From assembly GCF_036059255.1 (NCBI RefSeq), contig NZ_CP107947.1, positions 2,170,001 to 2,234,000 on the forward strand: a stretch of DNA of 64,000 nucleotides. Reading direction: 5' to 3'. The stretch is from Micromonospora sp. NBC_00389 (GTDB lineage Bacteria > Actinomycetota > Actinomycetes > Mycobacteriales > Micromonosporaceae). The notes under the pieces are model-generated. The model was given only the letters and a program-made list of their open reading frames with translations, was not told the DNA's origin and made no database searches. Shown in pieces: positions 16,109 through 24,417 of the stretch. The position numbers were made by a program, and so were the translations under genes. Numbering within the stretch: the stretch's first letter is position 1; every line of letters starts with the position of its first letter.

Positions 16109-16764
16109 CGGCGCCGATCCGGGTGCTGGTCTGCGACGACCAGGCGCTGATCCGTACCGGCTTCGCGACCATCATCGATGCTCAGCCCGACCTCGAGGTG
16201 GTGGGCGAGTGCGGGGACGGGCGCGCCGCGGTCGACCTCGCCGGCCGGCTGCATCCGGACGTGGTCGTGATGGACGTACGGATGCCGGTACTCGACGGCA
16301 TCAAGGCAACCCGCCTGCTGGCCGGTGCCGGAGTGGCTCAACCCGTCAAGGTGCTCGTGGTGACGACGTTCAACCTCGATGAGTACGTGTACGAGGCGCT
16401 GCGCGCGGGAGCAAGCGGGTTCCTGCTCAAGGACGCCCCTCCGGCCCAGTTGCTGCACGGTATCCGCACCGTCGCGACCGGTGCCGCGCTGCTGGCGCCC
16501 GAGGTGACCCGGCAACTCGTGGGCAGGTACGCGGCGCGGATCCGTCCCGCCGAGGGCACGCGGGACGACGTTGGGCTGACCCCGCGCGAACTGGAGGTGT
16601 TGCGTCTCATCGCCAACGGCCTGTCCAACGGCGAGATCGCCGCGACCCTGGTGATCAGCCAGGAGACCGTCAAGACGTACGTGTCACGCATCCTCACCAA
16701 GCTCGACCTGCGCGACCGCGTGCAGGCGGTGGTCTACGCCTACCGTGCTGGCCTGGTGACCTGA
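16105..16764 (+). CDS. response regulator, NarL/LuxR family
   Basis: The 219-aa protein has a receiver domain with acidic pocket CDD (residues 10-12), phosphoacceptor Asp57 in VVMDVRMP and Lys109 in FLLKDA. A C-terminal LuxR-type HTH follows (LTPRELEVLRLIANGLSNGE, then ISQETVKTYVSRILTKL). It overlaps the kinase gene by four bases and is the last gene of the operon, with a hairpin directly behind its stop. It probably regulates its own operon and envelope or transport genes. The target is not visible here. Confidence 0.95.
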   Translation: MTAPIRVLVCDDQALIRTGFATIIDAQPDLEVVGECGDGRAAVDLAGRLHPDVVVMDVRMPVLDGIKATRLLAGAGVAQPVKVLVVTTFNLDEYVYEALRAGASGFLLKDAPPAQLLHGIRTVATGAALLAPEVTRQLVGRYAARIRPAEGTRDDVGLTPRELEVLRLIANGLSNGEIAATLVISQETVKTYVSRILTKLDLRDRVQAVVYAYRAGLVT

Positions 16765-16798
16765 GGGAGCGCCGTCGGTGAGATCCGACGACGCTCCC
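16765..16798 (+). terminator. hairpin terminator of the CPBP/kinase/regulator operon
   Basis: A 14-bp stem with one mismatch (16765-16778 with 16785-16798) begins right behind the TGA and is followed by TTTCGCT. The convergent lipoprotein gene ends 56 bases further on. Confidence 0.82.
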
Positions 16799-16853
16799 TT
16801 TCGCTACCACAATCAGGCCTGTTGAGCGCGGTGAGCCAGACGTGCCGGCCCGG

Positions 16854-17618
16854 TCAGAGGAACTTGTACATCTCCTCGGACGCTTCCTCGACCTCGCCGG
16901 CGGGCGGCGCCGACACCGAGACAGACTTGCCGAAGTCGCTCATCTTCATGTCGGTGACGAGATCACCCAGAGTCTTCGTGGCGACCGTGTAGGACAGTGC
17001 GGTGAGCCGGCCCTCGCCGTCGACGGTCGCTTCGAACGGGATCGCCTTGGGGTCCTTCGCCAGTTTGGCGGACGACTCGATGCCCTCGCGCATTCCGCCA
17101 TCCGAGCTGGCGGCGGCGGCCGCCTTCTCCAGGTCAGCGGTGCCCTTGTAGGTGCCAGCGCCAGTCGACTCGGCGGTTACGATGCCGCCGATGATGCCGG
17201 TCTGCGACTTGAGGTCGAAGGACTGGCGCAGCGCGCTGGTGGGCCGGAGCTTGGTGAGGTCGACCTTCATCCACGGCTTCTTGCCTTCGCCCGACTCGGA
17301 CTTGATGTAGGCGGTGTCGCCGATCAGCCGGGCCTCGATCGGCTCCGGGGCGTTACCGGTGACCTGGATCGTCTTGGTGGCAGGGTCCATCTTTCCGCTG
17401 AGAGTGATGGACTGGCCGCCGGCCTTCACAGCGGCGTCCATGGTGACCGGGCCGGAGAGACTGCGGTCCATCGCCTGCTGGATGGCTTCGACCGGGTCGG
17501 CCGCGGACGTTGCGGGGGCGGGTGAGGTGTTCTGCGCGGTGTCGCCGGAGTCGGTGCCGCAGCCAGCCATGAGGGCGGCGGCGAGGGCGATCGAAATGGC
17601 AGGGATCAGTCGACGCAT
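16854..17618 (-). CDS. LppX/LprAFG-family lipoprotein
   Basis: The 254-aa secreted protein has a lipoprotein signal peptide with lipobox LMAGC (Cys20), a Thr/Ser/Pro linker, and the LppX_LprAFG fold (ITLSGKMDPATKTIQVTG, then VKVDL-type strands and a C-terminal YTVATKTLGDLVTDM). Members are anchored to the outer face of the membrane and carry lipids or glycolipids in a hydrophobic cavity. No transporter gene (such as an MFS partner of LprG) is adjacent. It is convergent with the two-component operon and probably has its own promoter in 17619-17867. Confidence 0.85.
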   Translation of the reverse strand: MRRLIPAISIALAAALMAGCGTDSGDTAQNTSPAPATSAADPVEAIQQAMDRSLSGPVTMDAAVKAGGQSITLSGKMDPATKTIQVTGNAPEPIEARLIGDTAYIKSESGEGKKPWMKVDLTKLRPTSALRQSFDLKSQTGIIGGIVTAESTGAGTYKGTADLEKAAAAASSDGGMREGIESSAKLAKDPKAIPFEATVDGEGRLTALSYTVATKTLGDLVTDMKMSDFGKSVSVSAPPAGEVEEASEEMYKFL

Positions 17619-17867
17619 AGAGGTGACCCTAACGGGCGACCGCTACCCCATTTCCGCGAGCATGGCACCTGCGTGACGCTGTAACGAGAATCCATGGAAA
17701 TGCGCTGCGACTCGCGGGCCGCCCGTATTCCCACCGCTGGGAATAGGCTCCGACGTATCGATGGCCAGCACCACAGGCCCGTGCCTGGTCGGACGCGGAT
17801 CGAGGGGGCCGCGTCCGGCGTCGGCACGGGTCACCGCTGGACTCGTCGGAGGACGTCGTGCGCCGTG

Positions 17868-17910
17868 CCGCGGTGGCGGCCGGCGGGACCATCGCCGGCC
17901 GCCACCGCGG
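17868..17910 (-). terminator. very strong hairpin terminator after clpP
   Basis: An 18-bp perfect stem (17868-17885 with 17893-17910) with a seven-base loop starts one base behind the clpP stop codon. There is no T-run, as is common in actinomycetes. It isolates clpP from the lipoprotein gene. Confidence 0.85.
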
Positions 17911-17911
17911 G

Positions 17912-18511
17912 TCAGACCGCCGGTAGCTGCTCGGCTCGGGTGAGCACCTGGTCGATCAGGCCGTACTCGCGGGCCTGCTCGGCGGTGAACCAGCGGTCCC
18001 GGTCCCAGTCCCGCTGGATCTCGTCCAGTGTCCGTCCACTGTGCTGGGCGATCAGTTCCTGCATGGTCCGCTTCACATGCAGCATGTTCTCGGCCTGGAT
18101 GGTGATGTCCGAGGCGGTGCCGCCCATTCCGCCGGAGGGCTGGTGCATCATGATCCGCGAGTGTGGCAGCGCGTACCGCTTGCCGGCCGTGCCGGCGCAG
18201 AGCAGGAACTGCCCCATCGAGCCGGCGAACCCCAGCGCCAGCGTGGCCACGTCGTTGCGGACGTAGCGCATCGTGTCGTAGACCGCCATCCCCGCGCTCA
18301 CCGAGCCGCCCGGCGAGTTGATGTAGAGGTAGATGTCCCGATCGGCGTCCTCGGCGGCGAGCAGCAGGATCTGCGCACAGATCTGGTTGGCCGATTCCTC
18401 GGTCACCTCGGTGCCGAGGAAGACGATCCGCTCGCGCAGCAGCCGCTCGAAGACCTGATCACCGAAGGACGGCTGCCCGCCGTCCAGCATTCGCACGCCG
18501 TACCCGATCAT
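17912..18511 (-). CDS. clpP: ATP-dependent Clp protease proteolytic subunit, solitary ClpP3-like copy
   Basis: The 199-aa peptidase has the full triad: Ser98 (GFAGSMGQ), His123 (RIMMHQPSGG) and Asp172 (DRDRWFTAEQA). It assembles into 14-mers that work with ClpX or ClpC. Actinomycetes have the essential clpP1P2 pair elsewhere. Here only one clpP is present, downstream of a PopR-like regulator on the same strand, and the gap between them holds two PopR-type boxes. In Streptomyces that layout belongs to clpP3clpP4, a rescue protease induced when ClpP1P2 activity falls. No clpP4 partner follows, since an 18-bp hairpin closes the unit. Confidence 0.95.
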   Translation of the reverse strand: MIGYGVRMLDGGQPSFGDQVFERLLRERIVFLGTEVTEESANQICAQILLLAAEDADRDIYLYINSPGGSVSAGMAVYDTMRYVRNDVATLALGFAGSMGQFLLCAGTAGKRYALPHSRIMMHQPSGGMGGTASDITIQAENMLHVKRTMQELIAQHSGRTLDEIQRDWDRDRWFTAEQAREYGLIDQVLTRAEQLPAV

Positions 18512-18604
18512 TCGCCGCCGCCTTCCGCCGTGCCGGCGGGCGGCGGACCGCCCGGTGGACCGGCTCCTCCAGCGTGCGTGCGGCGGCGGTGGCGGGACCA
18601 GGGA

Positions 18605-18637
18605 TTCTGCCAGTGGCAGATCCGCCGATGGCAGAAC
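18605..18637 (-). promoter_or_regulatory. two tandem PopR-type operator boxes upstream of clpP
   Basis: Read on the minus strand, TTCTGCC-ATC-GGCGGA is followed at once by TCTGCC-ACT-GGCAGAA, so two copies of the TTCTGCC-N3-GGCAGA pattern sit back to back, the second with perfect 6-bp arms. They lie 94-126 bases before the clpP start, in the gap behind the XRE regulator. As I recall it, the operator of Streptomyces PopR upstream of clpP3 has this repeated pattern. Confidence 0.75.
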
Positions 18638-18646
18638 CGGCGCGAC

Positions 18647-19144
18647 CTACGCGGCGGTCAGCCGCCGCGCGCCCGCCCTGGCCCGCGCGCAGCCCAGCAG
18701 GGCGGCGGTACGCGGACCGGGGCGCGAGCCACCGGCGGAGGCCATCGGGCGGACGCACAGTGTCGGCCCGGCCGCCCCCGGTGCCCGGTGCAGAATCGGC
18801 CCGGCGGTGCGTGGGCCGACTCGCAGGGTGTGGTTGCCGGCGTCGCGTCGCGCCACCTCGACCCGCTCCAGCCGGGTCAACACGGCCCGTGGCGCGGTCG
18901 GGATGCGCGGCTCGACCTGGCGCAGGTCGTCGCGGGCCTCCTCGAGCAGGTCGGAGAGGCGGATGCCGAGCGCCCGGCAGATCGCGGCGAGCACCTCCGA
19001 CGAGGCTTCCTTGCGGCCCCGCTCGACCTCGGAGAGGTAGGGCACGGAGACCCCGGCCGCTGCGGCCACCTCGCGGAGCGTGCGGCCCTGGCGCTGGCGG
19101 AGCCGGCGCAGCACCCCGCCGATCACTCGTCGCAGCAATGACAT
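18647..19144 (-). CDS. XRE-family regulator, PopR/ClgR-like
   Basis: The 165-aa protein has an N-terminal XRE helix-turn-helix (residues ~15-72: RTLREVAAAAGVSVPYLSEV, RGRKEASSEVLAAICRALGI) matching ClgR and PopR, the activators of clp genes in actinomycetes. A basic, unstructured C-terminal half ends ARRLTAA. ClgR and PopR also end in small hydrophobic residues with terminal Ala-Ala, which make them substrates of ClpP1P2 so that they accumulate only when that protease fails. Location directly upstream of clpP, and the operator boxes between the genes, support the same loop here. Confidence 0.85.
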   Translation of the reverse strand: MSLLRRVIGGVLRRLRQRQGRTLREVAAAAGVSVPYLSEVERGRKEASSEVLAAICRALGIRLSDLLEEARDDLRQVEPRIPTAPRAVLTRLERVEVARRDAGNHTLRVGPRTAGPILHRAPGAAGPTLCVRPMASAGGSRPGPRTAALLGCARARAGARRLTAA

Positions 19145-19257
19145 GCGGGCCTCGCTTTCGCGGTCGTCGTGCGGGGAACACCCCCATCATGCCCGTTCCC
19201 GGCCGTCCGGGCCGACCCGCGCGGGCCGCGCCGCCACTTTGGCGCGGGCCCGGGGCC

Positions 19258-20376
19258 TCATCGGCGCAGGTGGGTGTGCCAGTCCGCCGGCTCCGGCACC
19301 AGCGTGACCGCGCGGAACAGAGCCCGGGTGCCGCCGCTGGGCAGCAGCGCGCGGTCGTCGATCGTCACGGTCGCCCCGTTCACGTCGTAGACCGTCAGCG
19401 ACTCGTCGCCGTCCTGCCCGCCGAACCGCGCCGGATGCCCGTCGAACGTGGTGTTCGGGTTTACGAACGCCTTGTCAGCGGGATCGGTGACGTGGCGGTA
19501 TCGGGAGGCGCTCACAGTCAACGTGCGAGCCCGCTGCCAGCTGGGCTCGGCGGTGGCCGGCTCCGGCGACCAGGTGGTCGAGGCGTGCCAGGACGCAGGT
19601 TCTTCCAGCGACTCGAACACCTCGACAGTGATCACCCGCAGGTTGGCCGGTAGGCCCGCCACCGTCGCCGGCATCGGGACCGGGTCGTTGCCGAACCGCA
19701 GCGACTCAGCCACCCGCGCCGCGGCGCCCCGCGCATCCGGTCCGGCCCCGACCACCCGGGCCTGTGCCCAGCCGTCCGGGGCGTACCGCCAGCGCAGGAT
19801 TGCCTCCGGCCGCTCCGCGCCGCTGTACGCGACGAAGCTGCTGACCGCGCCGTTCAACTCGGGTCCGTCGCTGGTGCCGATCGCGGTGGCCGGCTCCCCG
19901 CTGTCCCGCTGCGGCGCCGGCGGCTCCACCCCCGCCGGGTAGAGCGTGACGGAGACGCCCTGCCACGGGTCGCCGTTTTGGCTGCTGGTCGCGCCGAGGT
20001 ACACGCCGGGGCCGGCGAGCAGCAGCCCGGCCTGGTACTGGAGGTCGCGGATCCCGTCCGGCAGCCAGCCGAACCGCACGTACACCCGCCCGGGGTCGAC
20101 CGTGGTCAACGCGGCCGGCAGGCCGGTCGCTGTCTCCTTCCCCGCGTCGCCGGGCGACATCGTGGCCGGCGAACGGTTCGAGGTCAGCAGGTTGGGCACG
20201 GTCAGCGCGCCCACGGTCAGCGCCGCCGCGAGCAGCACGGCGCTGGTGCCGCGGGCGACGCGACGCTGACGGCGCGCGGCGCTCATCGCCCCTTCCACGT
20301 CGAGCACCCGGGAGGGTGTTTCCGCCGATTCGACCTCGGCGAGCATCAGGTCGGCCATCTGGCGTTCGTCCAGCAT
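19258..20376 (-). CDS. membrane-anchored partner of the SigE-family sigma factor (unknown family)
   Basis: The 372-aa protein has a ~40-residue cytosolic N-terminus, one membrane helix (residues ~44-64: TSAVLLAAALTVGALTVPNLL) and a ~300-residue outside domain without a recognised fold. The gene follows the sigma factor gene after 13 bases on the same strand, so both are co-transcribed. That layout, a sigma factor followed by a single-pass membrane protein, is typical for SigE-family factors and suggests an anti-sigma or signal-receiving role. There is no zinc-binding HxxxCxxC anti-sigma motif, so the role is inferred from context only. Confidence 0.65.
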   Translation of the reverse strand: MLDERQMADLMLAEVESAETPSRVLDVEGAMSAARRQRRVARGTSAVLLAAALTVGALTVPNLLTSNRSPATMSPGDAGKETATGLPAALTTVDPGRVYVRFGWLPDGIRDLQYQAGLLLAGPGVYLGATSSQNGDPWQGVSVTLYPAGVEPPAPQRDSGEPATAIGTSDGPELNGAVSSFVAYSGAERPEAILRWRYAPDGWAQARVVGAGPDARGAAARVAESLRFGNDPVPMPATVAGLPANLRVITVEVFESLEEPASWHASTTWSPEPATAEPSWQRARTLTVSASRYRHVTDPADKAFVNPNTTFDGHPARFGGQDGDESLTVYDVNGATVTIDDRALLPSGGTRALFRAVTLVPEPADWHTHLRR

Positions 20377-20389
20377 CTCGTCGCTCCTC

Positions 20390-20836
20390 TCAGTTTCCGG
20401 TGAGGCTGGGGGTGAGCAGGGCGCGCAGGGTGGCCAGACCCTTGGCGGCCTGGCTCTTCACGGTGCCGGCCGAACAGCCCAGGGCCTGCGCGGTCTCCTC
20501 GACGCTGAGGTCCTGGAAGTACCGCAGCACCAGCACGGCGCGCTGCCGGGGCGGGACCCGGCGCAGCGCCCCGACAAGGGTGATCCGGTCCGTGGGATCG
20601 GCGGTGGCGGTCGGCCGTTCGGGCAACGCGGCCCCGAGCCGTACCCGGGACCAGCGCAGGCGTCGCTCGTCGATCAGCCGCCGTAGCAGCATGGTGCGCA
20701 CCAGGGCGTCCAGGTGGTCGGCGCGGCGGGCTCGCGCCCAGGTGCGATACAGGTCGGTGAGGACCCGTTGCAGGATGTCGTCGCCCCGGTCCCAGTCCCC
20801 GCTCATCAGGTACGCGGTCCGTCGCCACTGGACCAT
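20390..20836 (-). CDS. SigE-family (ECF) RNA polymerase sigma factor; true start unclear
   Basis: From ATG 20836 the protein has 148 residues with sigma region 2 (RRTAYLMSGDWDRGDDILQR) and region 4 (LRRVPPRQRAVLVLRYFQDL, CSAGTVKSQAAKGLATLR). The family has 165-175 residues, and the missing front is readable upstream as DDEYTEYVRAR in the same frame. That frame contains no ATG, GTG or TTG. One extra G in the four-base run at 20871-20874 would link it to GTG 20901, which has GGAGGGGG at the right distance. So either the assembly lacks a base or the gene carries a frameshift. It directs transcription with its co-transcribed membrane partner as likely regulator. Confidence 0.85.
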   Translation of the reverse strand: MVQWRRTAYLMSGDWDRGDDILQRVLTDLYRTWARARRADHLDALVRTMLLRRLIDERRLRWSRVRLGAALPERPTATADPTDRITLVGALRRVPPRQRAVLVLRYFQDLSVEETAQALGCSAGTVKSQAAKGLATLRALLTPSLTGN

Positions 20837-21070
20837 CCGGGCCCGGACGTACTCGGTGTACTCGTCGTCGCCCCGCCGCCGCGTTCGCCGCTTCTCGTCA
20901 CGAGGGTCGTGCCCCCTCCGTCTGCCGGCCTCGACCGGTTCGTCGCTGTCGGCTGGTAGTCGGGTCCGGCGCCGTGATCGGTTGCCCCGGTCGGCGACCC
21001 GGGGGTGCGGACCGCGCCGTAACCGCTATGTTGTGGGCGTGCAGGCGACGGTGGTGGAGCAGGTTCGACG

Positions 21071-22084
21071 GTGATCCATTTTCCCGCGCAGCGCCGGGGC
21101 CCGCTGAGTGCGCTGAGCCTCCGGCTGGCCGCCGCCCTGGGTCTGGTCTTCTCAGTGGTCGCCGCGGTCTACCTGGACCGGGACGGCTACCGCGACGTCA
21201 ACGAGGATGGCCTCACCCTGCTCGACTGCTTCTATTACGCGGTCGTCTCGCTCTCCACCACGGGCTACGGTGACATCACTCCTGCCGCGCCGTCGGCCCG
21301 GCTGGTCAACGTCCTCTTCGTCACCCCGGCCCGGGTGCTTTTCCTGATCATCCTGGTCGGCACCACCCTGGAAGTCCTGACCGAGCAGTACCGGACCGGC
21401 CGTCGCCTGTCGCGGTGGAGGAGAACCGTGAAGGACCACGTCATCATCTGCGGCTACGGCACCAAGGGCCGCAGCGCGGTCTCCGCCCTGGTGGAGAACG
21501 GTCTGGACCGGTCGAGGATCGTGGTGGTGGAGCGCAGCGGCCCCGCCCTGCGGCAGGCCACCTCCGCCGGGCTGGTCGCCATCGAGGGCTCGGCGACCCG
21601 GTCGTCCGTGCTGGAGGAGGCGCACGTCCGGACGGCGAAGGCCGTGATCATCGCGACCGATAGTGACGATGCCTCGGTGTTGGTGGCACTGACCGTCCGC
21701 CAGGTCACCGCAGGGCAGGTACGGATCATCGCGGCGGCCCGGGAGGCGGAGAACGCCCCGCTGCTCAAGCAGAGCGGCGCGCACCACGTGATCGTTTCCT
21801 CGGCCACCGCCGGTCGGCTGCTCGGCCTGTCCACCTCGGCGCCGCCGCTGATCGACGTGGTGGAGGACCTGCTCACCCCGGGTCAGGGAATGGCGCTGGC
21901 GATGCGCTCGGCGGAGCGGGACGAGGTGGGTCGCTCACCGCGCGAGCTGGAGTCGTTGGTGATCGCCCTGGTCCGCCGGGGCAAGGTGGTCACCCTGGCC
22001 GACCGGGCAGGCGCGGTGATCGAGACCGGCGACATGCTGGTGCACGTCCGCGACGACCGCCCTCAGTCCGCCTCGACGGTCTGA
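21071..22084 (+). CDS. two-helix potassium channel with RCK (TrkA-N/TrkA-C) domains
   Basis: The 337-aa channel has helix 1 (residues ~17-36), a pore loop with selectivity filter TTGYGD (63-68), and helix 2 (~78-100). An RCK domain follows, whose Rossmann motif is VIICGYGTKGRSAV (~122-135), with a TrkA-C domain at the end. This is the MthK/Kch type, a tetramer gated by nucleotides or divalent ions and conducting K+ through the cytoplasmic membrane. The GTG at 21071 is used; its neighbour on the left is the divergent sigma factor, and the MarR gene converges on its right. Confidence 0.93.
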   Translation: MIHFPAQRRGPLSALSLRLAAALGLVFSVVAAVYLDRDGYRDVNEDGLTLLDCFYYAVVSLSTTGYGDITPAAPSARLVNVLFVTPARVLFLIILVGTTLEVLTEQYRTGRRLSRWRRTVKDHVIICGYGTKGRSAVSALVENGLDRSRIVVVERSGPALRQATSAGLVAIEGSATRSSVLEEAHVRTAKAVIIATDSDDASVLVALTVRQVTAGQVRIIAAAREAENAPLLKQSGAHHVIVSSATAGRLLGLSTSAPPLIDVVEDLLTPGQGMALAMRSAERDEVGRSPRELESLVIALVRRGKVVTLADRAGAVIETGDMLVHVRDDRPQSASTV

Positions 22085-22100
22085 GCCACCCCCGGCGGGG

Positions 22101-22586
22101 TCAGCAGTTGTCGGCGGCCGACTCGTCCGGGTAGATCGCTGCGCAGGTGATCGCCGTCCCGCTGGTCGCCTGCCGGAGCAGCAGGTAGAGCCTCTCCCGA
22201 TCGGCGGGCTCCAGCGCCCCCAACACCTCGTCCTCGGCGCCCACGAGGGCGCATTCGGCCTGGTTGAGGCGTTTCGCCCCGTCGTCCGTGAGCTCGACGA
22301 CGTGCCGGCGACGGTCCTCGGGTGAGCGGCGACGCTCGATCAGCTGCATCGCCTCCAGATCGTTCAGCAGCCCGACGATGTTGGTGCTGTCCATCTCCAG
22401 GGTGCTGGCGAGCGCCTGTTGGCTGATTCCGCCGCCGTCCCGCAGCACGGTGAGCGCGACCAGATGCCGCGGCCGTAGACCCAGCGGCGCCAGCACCGAC
22501 TCGGACCGCAGCCGCATACGGCGGGCCAGGTGGTCCAGCAGCGCGCCCGAGCGGTGCTCCGGGGGGTCGAGCTGCATGGCGGACAT
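22101..22586 (-). CDS. MarR-family transcriptional regulator
   Basis: The 161-aa protein has a winged HTH (residues ~47-112: ISQQALASTLEMDSTNIVGL then RRRSPEDRRRHVVELTDDG), the MarR wing. The ATG at 22586 is preferred because residues before it lack family character, although upstream starts exist. It is divergent from the azoreductase gene at 22669 with an 82-bp gap, so it most likely represses that gene and itself and is released by a quinone, azo or oxidant ligand, as in YodB/OhrR-like systems. A Cys in the C-terminal part (TCAAIYP) might be redox-active; this is a guess. Confidence 0.88.
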   Translation of the reverse strand: MSAMQLDPPEHRSGALLDHLARRMRLRSESVLAPLGLRPRHLVALTVLRDGGGISQQALASTLEMDSTNIVGLLNDLEAMQLIERRRSPEDRRRHVVELTDDGAKRLNQAECALVGAEDEVLGALEPADRERLYLLLRQATSGTAITCAAIYPDESAADNC

Positions 22587-22668
22587 GTGACCCAGTCTAC
22601 CGAGCTGATGAAACATCTGCCTGCTATAAATAGTTGGTGCTACACAGACGATCCTTGGAGGAGGAATA

Positions 22669-23313
22669 ATGCATCTGTTGCATATCGATTCGAGCATCCG
22701 AGGCGATTGGTCGGTCAGCCGGCGGCTCACCGCCCGCGCCGTCGCCACCTGGCGTGCCGCCCACCCGGACGGCACGGTGACCTATCGAGATCTGGGAGCC
22801 GAGCCGCTGCCCCACCTGGACGCGGCGGGTGGCCTGGCCCGGATGACGCCACCGGACCAGCACACCCCGGCGCAGCGTGACTCCTGGGAGCTCAGCGAGC
22901 GCGTGGTCCGTGAGGTGCAGCAGGCCGACGTGGTGCTGCTCGGGCTGCCGCTCTACAACTACGGCGCGCCCAGCAGCGTGAAGGCCTGGGTCGACCACCT
23001 GATCCTGCCCGGGTTGGCCTATGACCCGGTGACCCAGAAGGGCCTGCTCGGCGGGCGGGAGTTCGTCGTGCTCGCCACCCGTGGTGGCGGCTACGGCGAG
23101 GGCACGCCCCGCAACGGCTGGGACCACGCCGAGCCGTGGCTCCCGCACGGCCTGTCGCAGACCGGCCTGGAGCCGCGCTTCATCGCCACCGAACTGACCC
23201 TCGCCCCCGCGGTCCCGGCGATGGCCGAACTCATCCCGCTGCACGAGGCGAGCCTCGCGGCGACCGAGAAGGAGATCGACAACCTCTGGCTGCCGGCCTC
23301 CACCCAGCGCTGA
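22669..23313 (+). CDS. azoR: FMN-dependent NADH-azoreductase-like flavodoxin-fold oxidoreductase
   Basis: The 214-aa protein has the flavodoxin-like fold of AzoR/AcpD: the FMN phosphate loop IDSSIRGDWSVSRRL (residues 6-20), PLYNYGAPSSVKAWVDH (~103-119) and the ATRGGGYG loop (~137-144). It reduces quinones, azo and nitro compounds with NAD(P)H through FMN as a cytosolic dimer. GGAGGAGG lies just before the ATG, and a TATAAAT box is visible at about 22625. It is controlled in all likelihood by the divergent MarR gene, and a long hairpin closes the transcript. Confidence 0.9.
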   Translation: MHLLHIDSSIRGDWSVSRRLTARAVATWRAAHPDGTVTYRDLGAEPLPHLDAAGGLARMTPPDQHTPAQRDSWELSERVVREVQQADVVLLGLPLYNYGAPSSVKAWVDHLILPGLAYDPVTQKGLLGGREFVVLATRGGGYGEGTPRNGWDHAEPWLPHGLSQTGLEPRFIATELTLAPAVPAMAELIPLHEASLAATEKEIDNLWLPASTQR

Positions 23314-23329
23314 GCAGAGCCGATACGAC

Positions 23330-23365
23330 GAGAGCGGCCGCCCCCACCAGGGGACGGCCGCTCTC
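23330..23365. terminator. bidirectional hairpin between azoreductase and korB
   Basis: An 11-bp perfect stem (GAGAGCGGCCG / CGGCCGCTCTC) with a 14-base loop lies between the two convergent genes. Confidence 0.82.
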
Positions 23366-23382
23366 TCGTCAGGTCGTACGGG

Positions 23383-24409
<1,027 letters not shown>

Positions 24410-24417
<8 letters not shown>

